Shown: positions 35,939 to 45,413 of the stretch, one piece after another
Numbering within the stretch: position 1 is the stretch's first letter
Layout of the letters: each line of letters starts with the position of its first letter
From: Chryseobacterium cupriresistens
Lineage (GTDB): Bacteria > Bacteroidota > Bacteroidia > Flavobacteriales > Weeksellaceae
DNA: 64,000 nt
Reading direction: 5' to 3'
NCBI RefSeq assembly: GCF_046614675.1
Contig: NZ_JBKKJT010000005.1
Coordinates: 124,001-188,000, forward strand
Notes under the pieces: model-generated
Databases searched by the model: none
The model's input: the letters and a program-made list of their open reading frames with translations, nothing else
Told to the model about the DNA's origin: nothing
Program-made: the position numbers and the translations under genes

Positions 35939-36460
35939 TTAAGCGTCTTTAACAGTTATTTCTTCAACTCCAGTTTCAATAAGCAACTGTTTTACAGATT
36001 CTACATCTTCAGTTACGAATTCCATCATGAATTTATCATCAGTAGTTCTTGGGTCCGGGTTCTGAGCAGGAGCTCCTGGATACATTTTGTTTCTAACCAG
36101 GAAAGTTAAAGACATCATGTGAGCTGCACAGAATACCATTAATTCGAACATTGGAACTACGAATGCCGGCATGTTGTGCCCCCAGTCAAAAGCTGGTTTA
36201 CCACCGATATTCTGAGGCCAGTCGTGATTCATCACATACCAGGTAAGAGTAGCACCGATCGTTACACCATAACAAGCATAGATGAAAGCGGCATCAGAAA
36301 TTCTGGTTTTCTTTAAACCTAAAGCTTTGTCTAGTCCGTGAACCGGAAACGGAGTATAAACTTCGTTGATTGCGATTCCTTTATCGTTGAATGCTTTAAC
36401 GCCGTTCATTAAATCGTCGTCGTCAGCATAAAGTCCGTATACAATTTTAGTGGTGCTCAT
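35939..36460 (-). CDS. actD: Alternative complex III subunit ActD (DUF3341)
   Basis: Membrane subunit of 173 residues from the chosen start (MSTTKIVYGLYADDDDL). This start has a purine-rich AAGGAG sequence just upstream and gives a 14-base overlap with actC; the frame runs nine codons further but those residues lie in the actC tail. Two membrane helices are seen (FIYACYGVTIGATLTWYVM and a second near VPMFELMVFCAAHMMSLTFLV), as in DUF3341. Part of the act operon. Confidence 0.94.
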   Translation of the reverse strand: MSTTKIVYGLYADDDDLMNGVKAFNDKGIAINEVYTPFPVHGLDKALGLKKTRISDAAFIYACYGVTIGATLTWYVMNHDWPQNIGGKPAFDWGHNMPAFVVPMFELMVFCAAHMMSLTFLVRNKMYPGAPAQNPDPRTTDDKFMMEFVTEDVESVKQLLIETGVEEITVKDA

Positions 36461-37844
36461 CTCCTTCTTTTGCTTTATAAGTTTCACCTGAGATTTTCAA
36501 AATCGATTTTAATTCAGCCTGTGCAATTACAGGGAATGTTCTTGCATATAATAAGAATAATACAGAGAAGAATCCGATTGTTCCTAAGTATACACCCACA
36601 TCAATGATCGTTGGCTTAAACATAGTCCATGATCCTGGTAAGTAGTCTCTTGAAAGGTTGATAACGATGATATCAAAACGCTCGAACCACATACCGATGT
36701 TGATGATCAATGCAACAATGAATGTCCAGATAATGTTCGTTCTTAGTCTCTTGAACCAGAAAGAAGCAGGAATAACAAGGTTACAGATGATCAATGACCA
36801 GAATGCCCACCAGTAAGGTCCTACAGCAGCACCCGGAGAAAGATATGTGAAATCTTCAAATCTGGATCCTGAGTACCATCCGATGAAATATTCAGTGGCA
36901 TAAGCTACAGTTACCATACCACCCGTTAAGATGATTACGATGTTCATAATTTCGATATGATACATTGTAATATATTCTTCTAAGTGACATACTTTTCTTG
37001 CAACCAACAATAGGGTCTGTACCATTGCAAATCCTGAGAAGATCGCACCGGCAACGAAATAAGGAGGATAGATTGTTGAGTGCCATCCTTTAATTACCGA
37101 AGTTGCGAAGTCAAAAGATACGGTAGTGTGTACTGAGAATACAAGTGGAGTTGCCAAACCTGCAAGAACCAAAGAAAGTTCTTCGAATCTTTGCCAGTGT
37201 TTTGCTTTACCACCCCAACCGAATGCAAGGAATGTATAAATTTTCTTAGTCCAAGGAGTTTTCGCTCTATCTCTGATCATTGCAAAGTCAGGGATTAGTC
37301 CCATGAACCAGAATACAGTTGATACTGAGAAATATGTAGAGATCGCAAATACGTCCCAAAGTAGAGGAGAGTTGAAGTTCCCCCAAAGAGAACCGAATTG
37401 GTTTGGTAAAGGGAATACCCAGTATCCAACCCAAACTCTACCCATGTGGATTACAGGGAAGATTGCTGCCTGTACAACCGCAAAGATCGTCATCGCCTCT
37501 GCAGATCTGTTTACAGACATTCTCCATCTCTGTCTAAATAATAATAATACTGCGGAGATTAGGGTCCCGGCGTGACCGATACCTACCCACCATACGAAGT
37601 TGGTAATATCCCAACCCCAGTTAATAGTTCTGTTAAGCCCCCATGCTCCAATACCTGTCCCGATAGTGTAAGCGATACAGCCGAATCCATAGAGGAATAG
37701 AACTAGTGCAGCATATAATGAGATCCACCATAATTTACCTGCTCTTTCTTCGATAGGTCGTGCGATATCTTCTGTAATATCGTGATAAGTTTTGTGACCA
37801 ATAATTAGAGGTTCCCTTATCGGAGCTTCGTAATGTCCTGACAT
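36447..37844 (-). CDS. actC: Alternative complex III subunit ActC (NrfD-like)
   Basis: Integral membrane quinol-binding subunit of 465 residues with about ten helices and the NrfD/PsrC family pattern. Segments such as TNFVWWVGIGHAGTLISAVLLL and PIEERAGKLWWISLYAAL are typical. ActC and ActF are the pair of NrfD-type subunits in this complex, ActC carrying the quinol site next to the ActB iron-sulfur chain. It follows actB by 25 bases. Confidence 0.96.
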   Translation of the reverse strand: MSGHYEAPIREPLIIGHKTYHDITEDIARPIEERAGKLWWISLYAALVLFLYGFGCIAYTIGTGIGAWGLNRTINWGWDITNFVWWVGIGHAGTLISAVLLLFRQRWRMSVNRSAEAMTIFAVVQAAIFPVIHMGRVWVGYWVFPLPNQFGSLWGNFNSPLLWDVFAISTYFSVSTVFWFMGLIPDFAMIRDRAKTPWTKKIYTFLAFGWGGKAKHWQRFEELSLVLAGLATPLVFSVHTTVSFDFATSVIKGWHSTIYPPYFVAGAIFSGFAMVQTLLLVARKVCHLEEYITMYHIEIMNIVIILTGGMVTVAYATEYFIGWYSGSRFEDFTYLSPGAAVGPYWWAFWSLIICNLVIPASFWFKRLRTNIIWTFIVALIINIGMWFERFDIIVINLSRDYLPGSWTMFKPTIIDVGVYLGTIGFFSVLFLLYARTFPVIAQAELKSILKISGETYKAKEGDEHH

Positions 37845-37869
37845 TTTTTACCTATTTATTATTTAAACT

Positions 37870-40800
37870 TTATTTTTCTACTCTGTTTCTTACTTTAGTG
37901 TGATAGAACACGTTTGGTTTTGTTCCGATCTCCTCTAGTAAATAATATCTTCTGTTAGATGCATATTGCTCTCTGATCGAAGAATCTTTATCATTCATGT
38001 CTCCAAATGTCATTGCTCCAGTAGAACAAGCTTTAGAACAAGCAGTCTGGAATTCTCCATCCTTCACTCTTCTTCCTTCTTTCTTAGCCTCAAGAATTGT
38101 ATTCTGAGTCATTTGGATACACATTGAACATTTCTCCATTACCCCTCTAGTTCTTACAACTACGTCCGGGTTAAGTACCATTCTTCCTAAATCATTGTTC
38201 ATGTTGAAATCGAACTTGTCATTTAGGTTATAAGTAAACCAGTTGAAACGTCTTACTTTGTATGGACAGTTGTTTGCACAATATCTTGTACCGATACATC
38301 TGTTGTAAGCCATATGGTTTTGACCTTGCTTACCGTGTGAAGTAGCCGCTACCGGACATACAGTTTCACATGGAGCGTGGTTACAGTGCTGACACATTAC
38401 TGGCTGGAAGATCACATCCGGATTATCAGCAGGGTGGTTCAATGCACCTCCTTCTTTGTTGAATGCAGTACCGTATAATTCTGGTACAGCCATTCCTTCT
38501 TTTAACCCTTCGTATACTTCTACCGTTTGTCTTGAAGAATAGTAACGGTCAATTCTTAACCAGTACATATCTCTGGACATTCTTACTTCTTCTTTACCTA
38601 CTACAGGAACGTTGTTTTCTGCCTGACAAGCAATGATACATGCTCCACAACCAGTACAAGAGTTCAGGTCGATAGATAAGTTGAAGTGAGGACCATCTGT
38701 ATCATCAAAAGCATCCCAAAGGTCGATTTTTCTCGCTGGAAGTGCTCCGCTGATCGTGTGGTATTCCAAAGGTTTGTTCCATCCTTTGTGCTCATCATCG
38801 AAAGCTACGTTGATGAAATCTGCCAAAGGAACTTCCTTCGCGATTTCATAACGACCCATCAATGTATTTTGAAGCTGGATACCTGCGAATTCGTGATCTT
38901 CTCCTGTTTTCTCAATTTTAACACCTGAAAGAACAAGGTTAGAACCGTCAAATAAAGGATAAGCATTTACACCGGTATCAGCAGTTGCTCCTGAGTTTTT
39001 CTTACCATAACCAAGCGCAAGACCTACAGATCCTTCAGCTTGTCCAGGTTGTACGAATACAGGAACATCTTTTATTGTTACTCCGTTTACAGTAAGGTTT
39101 ACGATAGAACCATCCAGCTGCATTCTTGCATTAAGATCGTTATCAATTCCGAACTTTTCTGCGTCTTTTGGAGAAATTGTCAGATAGTTATCCCAAGACA
39201 TTCTTGTGATTGGATCAGGTAACTCTTGTAACCAAGGGTTATTTGCCTGAGTACCATCTCCCATTGAAGTCTTAGTGTATAATACTAATTCTAATTCAGA
39301 AGCTTTAAAGTTTCCTAGTTCAGCAACAGCCTGAGCAGCGTTTCCACCTGCATAAGCTAAAGTAGTTGCGTTGGTAGAAGCGTTGATACCGTTATACAAT
39401 GCTTTGTTGAAAGAAGTACCACCTAAAAGAGAAGCAGAGTTTGCTTTTAAATAATCGTAGTAATTGTTTGCTGCATTGTTTTTTCCGTTCTTCCAAACCA
39501 ATAGAGATTCTTCAATCTGTCTTGATTTGTAGATTTTCTGGATTGTAGGCTGCATTAATGAATATACTCCTGTCTGTGGTTCGATATCTCCCCAAGACTC
39601 CAGCCAGTTGGCTACAGGAATTACAGCTTTCGCTGCTTTGTACATTTCATTTTTCTTATCTGCTACAGCAATTACGTAAGGAACTTTAGATAAAGATTTC
39701 TTGAAATCTTCTCCTTTTGGATGAGAATAAATAGGGTCTACGTTGTTGGTAACCAATACACCAACTTGTCCACCGTTTATCCATCCCAGGAATTCCTGGT
39801 ATCTTGCTCCGTCAAATTCTTTAAGGAAGTTTGCTTTACCTGTGAAAGCTACTGAACCTAATTTCTGGTTGATTAAGTGTGCTAAAACCTGTGCTCCTTT
39901 AGAACCGTCAGCAAAAACAACAGCTTTGCTACCTTTTGCTTTCAATTCGTTAGCAATTTCAGTTGCAGTCTTATCAGAAGTACCGCCACCTACGATTGCG
40001 TTGTAAACTTCAACTAAAGTTTTGTTTACAGCACTTGGTTTTAATCTGTATCTTGAGTCAGCATTAGCACCGGTTAAAGACATGTTAGATTCCACCTGAA
40101 TGTGTCTCAACATGTTTGGTCCTGGCTTTCTAGCTGCTGCATAAGAAGTTTCTAAGCTTGAAGCGTTATAGTCTCCTAAGAAATCAGCCTGGAAAGAAAC
40201 TACCAATTCAGAACCTTTAAGGTCATAAACAGGTAATGCTCTTTGTCCGAATACTTCCTGAGCTGCATCTAATCCTGCAGAGTAAGGGAAAGCATCATAT
40301 GTTACTAATTCAGCTGTAGGATATTTAGCTTTGAATTCAGCGAATAACTTTTTGAAAGTTGGTGAGGCAAAAGAGTGTGATAAAACCACAATCTTTTTGC
40401 CAGACGCTTTAGCTTCTTCCAACCCTTTAATAACAAAACTGTCTACTTTATCGAAAGTTTCATCTTTACCATCCAGTTTAGGCTGCTTTACTTTATCATT
40501 ATCATAAAGAGAAAGTACACTTGCCTGAGCTCTTGCGTTAGTTTTACCTAAATCGCCGCCAGCTGGGTTGGGTTCAATTTTGATAGGTCTACCTTCACGG
40601 GTTTTTACCAAAACACTAGCAAAGTCGAAACCGTCAAAATAGGTTGAAGCGTAATAATTAGGGATTCCCGGAATAATATCATGCGGTTTTACCACGTAAG
40701 GAATCGTTTTGATTACCGGAGCTTCGCAGGCAGCTAAGGTAACTGCTGCTGTAGAGAATCCTAGTAATTTAAGGAAATCTCTTCTTGAAGTACTTGATCC

Positions 40801-40932
40801 GTTTTTCTCAGCATCTCCAAGGAAATCTTCTACCGGAATTTCTTCCTGAAACTCTTTCTGAGCCAGCTTATTATTCAAAGCCGGATCTTTAAGTTCATGA
40901 ATACTTCTGAATTGTATTTTGTTTGAAGCCAT
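37870..40932 (-). CDS. actB: Alternative complex III Fe-S / molybdopterin-like subunit ActB
   Basis: Peripheral subunit of 1020 residues. Residues 49-69 form a Tat-like signal (SRRDFLKLL) ending in lipobox LAAC69, so the mature protein is probably exported folded and lipidated. Residues about 80-700 match the molybdopterin oxidoreductase fold, though without cofactor in characterised complexes. The C-terminal part is a ferredoxin-like domain with four cysteine groups: CTGCGACIIAC, CQHCNHAPCETVCP, CIGTRYCANNCP, and CSMC with CSKAC. It carries one 3Fe-4S and three 4Fe-4S clusters in known relatives. Confidence 0.96.
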   Translation of the reverse strand: MASNKIQFRSIHELKDPALNNKLAQKEFQEEIPVEDFLGDAEKNGSSTSRRDFLKLLGFSTAAVTLAACEAPVIKTIPYVVKPHDIIPGIPNYYASTYFDGFDFASVLVKTREGRPIKIEPNPAGGDLGKTNARAQASVLSLYDNDKVKQPKLDGKDETFDKVDSFVIKGLEEAKASGKKIVVLSHSFASPTFKKLFAEFKAKYPTAELVTYDAFPYSAGLDAAQEVFGQRALPVYDLKGSELVVSFQADFLGDYNASSLETSYAAARKPGPNMLRHIQVESNMSLTGANADSRYRLKPSAVNKTLVEVYNAIVGGGTSDKTATEIANELKAKGSKAVVFADGSKGAQVLAHLINQKLGSVAFTGKANFLKEFDGARYQEFLGWINGGQVGVLVTNNVDPIYSHPKGEDFKKSLSKVPYVIAVADKKNEMYKAAKAVIPVANWLESWGDIEPQTGVYSLMQPTIQKIYKSRQIEESLLVWKNGKNNAANNYYDYLKANSASLLGGTSFNKALYNGINASTNATTLAYAGGNAAQAVAELGNFKASELELVLYTKTSMGDGTQANNPWLQELPDPITRMSWDNYLTISPKDAEKFGIDNDLNARMQLDGSIVNLTVNGVTIKDVPVFVQPGQAEGSVGLALGYGKKNSGATADTGVNAYPLFDGSNLVLSGVKIEKTGEDHEFAGIQLQNTLMGRYEIAKEVPLADFINVAFDDEHKGWNKPLEYHTISGALPARKIDLWDAFDDTDGPHFNLSIDLNSCTGCGACIIACQAENNVPVVGKEEVRMSRDMYWLRIDRYYSSRQTVEVYEGLKEGMAVPELYGTAFNKEGGALNHPADNPDVIFQPVMCQHCNHAPCETVCPVAATSHGKQGQNHMAYNRCIGTRYCANNCPYKVRRFNWFTYNLNDKFDFNMNNDLGRMVLNPDVVVRTRGVMEKCSMCIQMTQNTILEAKKEGRRVKDGEFQTACSKACSTGAMTFGDMNDKDSSIREQYASNRRYYLLEEIGTKPNVFYHTKVRNRVEK

Positions 40933-40955
40933 TTATACTTCTAATTTTTTAGTTA

Positions 40956-42314
40956 TTAATAATGACATTTACCACACTCAAGACCTCCAATTGCATCTAC
41001 AGTGATCTTACCTCCATCTTGTGGATATTGTTTTTTCAACTTGTCATGTAGATTTTTGAAGTACTCTTTATTATAACCGTTGTTCATATCAACTTCAGTC
41101 GTTCTGTGGCACTCGATACACCATCCCATAGTAAAGTCGTTAGCCATCTGAACAACATTCATTGTATCAATTTTACCGTGACAAGCTTTACATACAACAT
41201 CAATTTTGTTGTTAGGATTCTTTTTGTTGAAAGAATTGATGATCGCCTGTTCTCCAGCAATTACGTGCTGAGAGTGGTTGAAGTAAACGAAGTCTGGCAT
41301 GTTGTGGATTCTTGTCCATTCAACTGGCTGTGTTTTTCCTGTGTACTGTTGTTTTGCAGGATCCCAACCTGTTGCTGCGTAGATCTTCTGGATTTCACCG
41401 TCATAGAATGCCTTGTCTTTTCCAGGCTCCATGTAGTGATCTGCGTTGTATTCAGAAATTGTTCTGTGACAGTTCATACAAACGTTCATAGAAGGAATTT
41501 CAGATACTTTTCCGTATTTAGCACTGGAGTGACATAACTGACAGTCAATTTTCTGTTCTCCGGCGTGGATTTTGTGAGAGAAGTAGATAGGCTGCTCAGG
41601 TTTGTACCCTTTGTAAACCCCGATCCACATTAACCAGTTCCATACTCCGTAAGCGGCTAAAATAGCAAGGATTGCCAATAAACCTTTACCAATGAAGTGG
41701 AACTTCTCGTACATTTCACTGAAAGAACGAACTCGTGTTTCATTAAGTCCGGCTAAATCTTCAGACTGACCCAGTTTCACCAATTGTCTTAGTTTAACCA
41801 AGATCCAAACCAGTAAACCTGCGATCGCTAAAAGTGAAATGATGACAACGTTTGTTGTAGTTTTGTCTGCAGGTGCTGCCGCAGTAGCGTCAGTTGCAGG
41901 AGTTGCTTCCGGCTTTTTCTCCTCCGGAGCAGGAGGGTTAGTTGTGAAAGCTAAAATGTCGTCAATATCCTTATCTGTAAGATTCGGAAAGACCTGCATT
42001 TCAGTCTTATTAAACTTTTCAAAAATCTCATTAGCGTATTTATCCCCAGAAGCTCTCAGAGCTTTGTTGTCTTTGATCCACTTGTGAAGCCAATCTTTGT
42101 CTACACCACCTTCTGTCTTTACTCGTTCTACAACCCCTTTTAATGGTGGCCCTACAACTTGTTTGTCCAGCGCGTGACATGCAGTACAATTCGCTTTGAA
42201 AAGTTTCTCTCCGTTTTTAGGATCGCCGTCTTGCCCGTAAAATGAAGCACTGGTTGATAGCAATAAGCCTATCGCGATCAACGTTTTTTTATAATGCTTT
42301 CTCCAACTAATCAT
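40956..42314 (-). CDS. actA: Alternative complex III multihaem cytochrome ActA, six haem sites
   Basis: Cytochrome c subunit of 452 residues. Six CxxCH motifs are visible: one in an N-terminal class-I-like domain (C43TACH) and five in the C-terminal part (CQLCH, CMNCH, CKACH, CIECH, CGKCH). A signal peptide (AIGLLLSTSASFYGQ) and a Pro/Ala/Thr linker come before a first membrane helix (VVIISLLAIAGLLVWILV); a second helix (GKGLLAILAILAAYGVWNW) precedes the pentahaem domain. The N-terminal monohaem domain is additional to the pentahaem core of the better-known ActA proteins. First gene of the operon. Confidence 0.95.
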   Translation of the reverse strand: MISWRKHYKKTLIAIGLLLSTSASFYGQDGDPKNGEKLFKANCTACHALDKQVVGPPLKGVVERVKTEGGVDKDWLHKWIKDNKALRASGDKYANEIFEKFNKTEMQVFPNLTDKDIDDILAFTTNPPAPEEKKPEATPATDATAAAPADKTTTNVVIISLLAIAGLLVWILVKLRQLVKLGQSEDLAGLNETRVRSFSEMYEKFHFIGKGLLAILAILAAYGVWNWLMWIGVYKGYKPEQPIYFSHKIHAGEQKIDCQLCHSSAKYGKVSEIPSMNVCMNCHRTISEYNADHYMEPGKDKAFYDGEIQKIYAATGWDPAKQQYTGKTQPVEWTRIHNMPDFVYFNHSQHVIAGEQAIINSFNKKNPNNKIDVVCKACHGKIDTMNVVQMANDFTMGWCIECHRTTEVDMNNGYNKEYFKNLHDKLKKQYPQDGGKITVDAIGGLECGKCHY

Positions 42315-42339
42315 TTAAATTATCTTATGTTAGTAAATT

Positions 42340-42353
42340 ATTGAACATTCAAT
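42340..42353. promoter_or_regulatory. Palindrome in the actA leader
   Basis: ATTGAA and TTCAAT are perfect inverted six-base arms with a two-base centre, between the -7 element and the actA start. It could be an operator or only an AT-rich chance palindrome. Confidence 0.3.
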
Positions 42354-42361
42354 CAATTCCG

Positions 42362-42369
42362 CAAAAATA
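42362..42369 (-). promoter_or_regulatory. Probable -7 element of the act operon
   Basis: TATTTTTG on the minus strand matches TAnnTTTG, about 47 bases before the actA start. The -33 position lacks a clear TTG. Confidence 0.5.
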
Positions 42370-42451
42370 ATATTTTTAACAGGAATTTAACGGTATATCG
42401 AAAAGGGAAAATATCATTTACGTTTAATTTGTATTGATTCTAAATAACCAG

Positions 42452-42483
42452 TTTGGTATAGTTTTTTAATTTGTATAAATTTG
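42452..42483 (+). promoter_or_regulatory. Promoter of the SPOR-domain gene
   Basis: TTTG (42452-42455), a 20-base spacer and TAAATTTG (42476-42483) match the Bacteroidota consensus, 15 bases before the start codon. Confidence 0.75.
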
Positions 42484-42498
42484 CGGAAACAAGTTTAA

Positions 42499-43056
42499 AT
42501 GAGAAATCTAATCAAAATATTTTCGATATTATCATTATTTGGATTTTATAATATTGAAGCACAGCAAGTTGTTAAAAAGGACACCCTGTCAGGAACAGAG
42601 CTTGTAATGACAATGGATTCCAAAATAAATGCTGCTTTGGAAGGAATTGAAGGGAAATGTGCTAAAGCTGCGCCAACAAATTCTTCCAGAGATTTCAGTA
42701 ATAATGATAGTGGAATTTCTACAGGAATAACTACAAAACCACCTAAGATCTTTGTGCCAAGCAGAGAACTTACCAATGCTGAAATCTGTAAGAAAAATCC
42801 TAGAATTTTAGGATTTAAAATTCAGATTACAACAGTGAAAAGTAATGAAGAAGCCAACGAGGTGAAGTCTTATTTCAGAAAAAGATTTCCCAACCTGAAA
42901 GTGGAAACAGATGCGTCTTTAAGACCCAACTATAAGATTTTGGCCGGAAGTTATTTCACAAAACAAAGTGCTGCCAGTGATCTTTCCAGAATCAGAGAAT
43001 ACTTTAAATCTGCAGTAGCAGTACAGTATAGAATTTTCTGTGCCGAAGCAAAATAA
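42499..43056 (+). CDS. SPOR domain protein
   Basis: Exported protein of 185 residues with a signal peptide (IFSILSLFGFYNIEAQ). A linker with one Cys pair candidate (GKCAKAAP, ICKKNP) leads to a C-terminal SPOR-type repeat, residues about 108-180: FKIQITTVKSNEEANEVKSYFRKRFP, then YKILAGSYFTKQSAASDLSRI. SPOR domains bind septal peptidoglycan stripped of stem peptides, so a cell-division or cell-envelope role is likely. It is divergent from actA and has its own terminator. Confidence 0.88.
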   Translation: MRNLIKIFSILSLFGFYNIEAQQVVKKDTLSGTELVMTMDSKINAALEGIEGKCAKAAPTNSSRDFSNNDSGISTGITTKPPKIFVPSRELTNAEICKKNPRILGFKIQITTVKSNEEANEVKSYFRKRFPNLKVETDASLRPNYKILAGSYFTKQSAASDLSRIREYFKSAVAVQYRIFCAEAK

Positions 43057-43083
43057 GAAGAATTTATTTCAACATAGAAAAAC

Positions 43084-43116
43084 AAAAAGCTGAGAAACAT
43101 TCTCAGCTTTTTTATT
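43084..43116. terminator. Bidirectional terminator
   Basis: AAAGCTGAGA/TCTCAGCTTT-type stem with a six-base loop and A- and T-runs, between the SPOR-domain gene and the convergent membrane protein gene; it touches the stop codon of the latter. Confidence 0.88.
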
Positions 43117-44389
43117 TATAATAATGTTCCATAAACCAGAAAAATTCTGTCATTCTGAAAATATTAGTGGCGAGCAGATAAGTGAATAACACGACAACCG
43201 TTAATGTTAGCAATGACATGATTTTAGGTGATGATCTGTAAGCAAAAAAGAGCCATCCTAAAAGCAAAGGATATACAAAAACAAAATGTCCTCCGTAAAT
43301 GTAGGAAGTATGAAGACCAAACCTCATCACACAATGGATCGCAATGTCAATGAAAAATGAAATGGCAATCACCTGAACCCATTTATTTTTGAAATTTTTA
43401 CAATAACTCCAAATGATCAGAATCAACAGCAGGATTACAAAAAAGTAAGGAAACACTGATGAATAAAGGTCCATGTAAAGGCCCTTGAAATTAAAGCCTT
43501 TCATATTATGCTTGTCTGACATAATAAATCCGGGGAAAAGAATATTACCTCCGAAAAAGAACGAAAGAATCATGTCCCATGTCGGCATCGACTTTACATT
43601 GGAGAACTTTTCATATTGCTGATTTGTTTTTGAAAAAATAGTCTGATATTTAAAATCAATTCTGTTCAAATAAAGAAGTACAAAACAGATCATAGAGACT
43701 GTTACTCTAAGCACTGCATTTCCGAATTTTTTCCAGTTTCTGAAAAGTCCTTTTTCAAATAAAAGTGGGATGAAAACTTTTACAAAGTTGGTTATGGTAA
43801 GCCCTCCGATGGCAGTTCCTGCCAGTGATAAGGCGGTTGCAGGTATTTTTTCTTCCTTCTTTAGTTTTATTGCTGCATAGTGATTGTATAATGAGAGTAA
43901 GAATAAAGTGTAGGTGAAGTTTTCCGGAGTAAAAGACAAGATGATGTTGGTTGAAAAGGCACCGAAAAAAAGAATAATTAAAAGGTTTAACCATAAAGGA
44001 AGGCAAATGATGTTCTTTACATATTTAAAGACCTGAACTATATTCAATGTGATGATGATATTACTGAGCCATGCCAGCGTGAGTCTGAAGCTGGCATCCA
44101 TTTTTCCTCCTGAAATAAATAATGAAAATTCTCTTACCCAGTTAAAAAAGTAGTAGGACAGAGGGTGTCTTTCAAAGCTGCCTCCTGTCATAAGGATCGA
44201 TTTATTATCAAAACTGAAATAAGCGTCCCATGGAATTCTATTGTCAAAGATAATTCTATAATGCAGGGCTATATAAGATCCTAATATTCCATAACAGATC
44301 ATGAAAAACAGAAATATTGCCAGTTCGGTATAGGTGGATGGGAAAACCAGTTTTAAAAAATGGATAAATTTTGTTTTGATAGAAGACAC
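43112..44389 (-). CDS. Polytopic membrane protein of unknown function
   Basis: Integral membrane protein of 425 residues with about ten hydrophobic segments spread over its length. The region YFSFDNKSILMTGGSFERHPLSYYFFNW between the first helices, with acidic and basic residues, and the overall layout recall GT-C-type glycosyltransferases and DUF6080-type proteins of Bacteroidota. No donor-binding motif could be verified. It stands alone between two terminators. A role in envelope glycan or lipid glycosylation is a guess. Confidence 0.7.
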   Translation of the reverse strand: MSSIKTKFIHFLKLVFPSTYTELAIFLFFMICYGILGSYIALHYRIIFDNRIPWDAYFSFDNKSILMTGGSFERHPLSYYFFNWVREFSLFISGGKMDASFRLTLAWLSNIIITLNIVQVFKYVKNIICLPLWLNLLIILFFGAFSTNIILSFTPENFTYTLFLLSLYNHYAAIKLKKEEKIPATALSLAGTAIGGLTITNFVKVFIPLLFEKGLFRNWKKFGNAVLRVTVSMICFVLLYLNRIDFKYQTIFSKTNQQYEKFSNVKSMPTWDMILSFFFGGNILFPGFIMSDKHNMKGFNFKGLYMDLYSSVFPYFFVILLLILIIWSYCKNFKNKWVQVIAISFFIDIAIHCVMRFGLHTSYIYGGHFVFVYPLLLGWLFFAYRSSPKIMSLLTLTVVVLFTYLLATNIFRMTEFFWFMEHYYK

Positions 44390-44414
44390 GTGTCAAATTT
44401 TTTGCAAAAGTAAA

Positions 44415-44441
44415 ATAAAAAAACCACCAAAATTGGTGGTT
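44415..44441 (-). terminator. Terminator of the T9SS cargo gene
   Basis: Perfect AACCACCAA/TTGGTGGTT stem with a two-base loop; on the minus strand a T-run follows. Confidence 0.85.
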
Positions 44442-44463
44442 GTAAAAGTTTGTATAAACGTTC

Positions 44464-45327
44464 TTACTGTTTGATTACTTTCTCGGTTTTGGATGTTCCA
44501 TCAGAGAAGTCTACTTTTAGTAAGTAAGTTCCTTTTGGAAGTGACGAAATATCTGTAGTTTCAGAATTGTTTGTACTTATAGTTTTACCTGAGATATCAA
44601 TTACAGATGTAGCTTTGATTTTTTTATCTGTTTTAATGCTGACTATACCTTTTGTAGGATTCGGATAAACTGAAAGGTTATCCACTTTTGTTTTTGAGAC
44701 TTCAGATGTACCAAGAGTTCCGTTAGCAATAACCTGTACATCATCAATAGAAACAGCATCTGCATCATTGGCAACATATTGGAACCGTATTTTTACGTTA
44801 GCTTGCCCAACATATGCAGCAAGACTTTTCTGTACAGTAACTGTGTTGTAGAAATCCGTATCGATATTACCATCACCATCATCAGTAAAACCAGGTTCGC
44901 TATCTTCGTTCCAGAGAGTCGTCCAGTTTGTTCCTCCGTCTGTTGAAATCTGTGCCAGAAGATTTCCCTGGTTAAGACTTATCATATAACCCCAGCCAAC
45001 TTTTACTTTAAAGCTAAAGGTAGGGCTTGTAGCTCCTACCAGACTGAATGCCGGGCTTACAAGATTTGCTGTATTAGCTCCTGATATCCAGTCAATCGTA
45101 GCTGAATTATTTCCCGCGATAGTAAACCTTGTTTTTAATTCAATTGAAGAAGCGGAACTACCTGAAAAAACATTGCCTGTTAAGTCCCATGCTCTGGATA
45201 CATTAGTGTTTGATTTTGTCCACCCTGCAGGAGGAAATGTTGTTCCTTCAAAATTTTCCGAAAGTAGAGTTTGCGCATTTCCCAATATAGAAGAGACTAA
45301 GAAGATGAATAGTAATTTTGTTTTCAT
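44464..45327 (-). CDS. T9SS type A sorting-domain protein with choice-of-anchor J-like domain
   Basis: Secreted protein of 287 residues. Signal peptide (LLFIFLVSSILGNAQ), then an adhesin-like beta-sandwich starting LLSENFEGTTFPPAGWTKSN and going through WDLTGN, SPAFSLVGATSPTFSFKVK and STDGGTNWTTLW, the pattern of cleaved-adhesin/choice-of-anchor J modules. A Por-type sorting domain forms the last 75 residues (LSVYPNPTKGIVSIKT to GTYLLKVDFSDGTSKTEKVIKQ), which directs export through the type IX system and attachment to the cell surface. Binding target unknown. Confidence 0.88.
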   Translation of the reverse strand: MKTKLLFIFLVSSILGNAQTLLSENFEGTTFPPAGWTKSNTNVSRAWDLTGNVFSGSSASSIELKTRFTIAGNNSATIDWISGANTANLVSPAFSLVGATSPTFSFKVKVGWGYMISLNQGNLLAQISTDGGTNWTTLWNEDSEPGFTDDGDGNIDTDFYNTVTVQKSLAAYVGQANVKIRFQYVANDADAVSIDDVQVIANGTLGTSEVSKTKVDNLSVYPNPTKGIVSIKTDKKIKATSVIDISGKTISTNNSETTDISSLPKGTYLLKVDFSDGTSKTEKVIKQ

Positions 45328-45413
45328 TTGGTTTACGTTTAAAGTTGACAGTAAAAGTAATAAAAAAATGAAAATAATTACATGTTTTTTAATTTTTTAT
45401 GAATAATAATCAA

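Noticed and set aside
42340..42353. The actA leader palindrome as a redox-regulator (Fnr/CRP) site.
   Set aside because: The arms ATTGAA/TTCAAT lack the TTGAT-N4-ATCAA or TGTGA spacing of that family; kept only as an unspecified palindrome.
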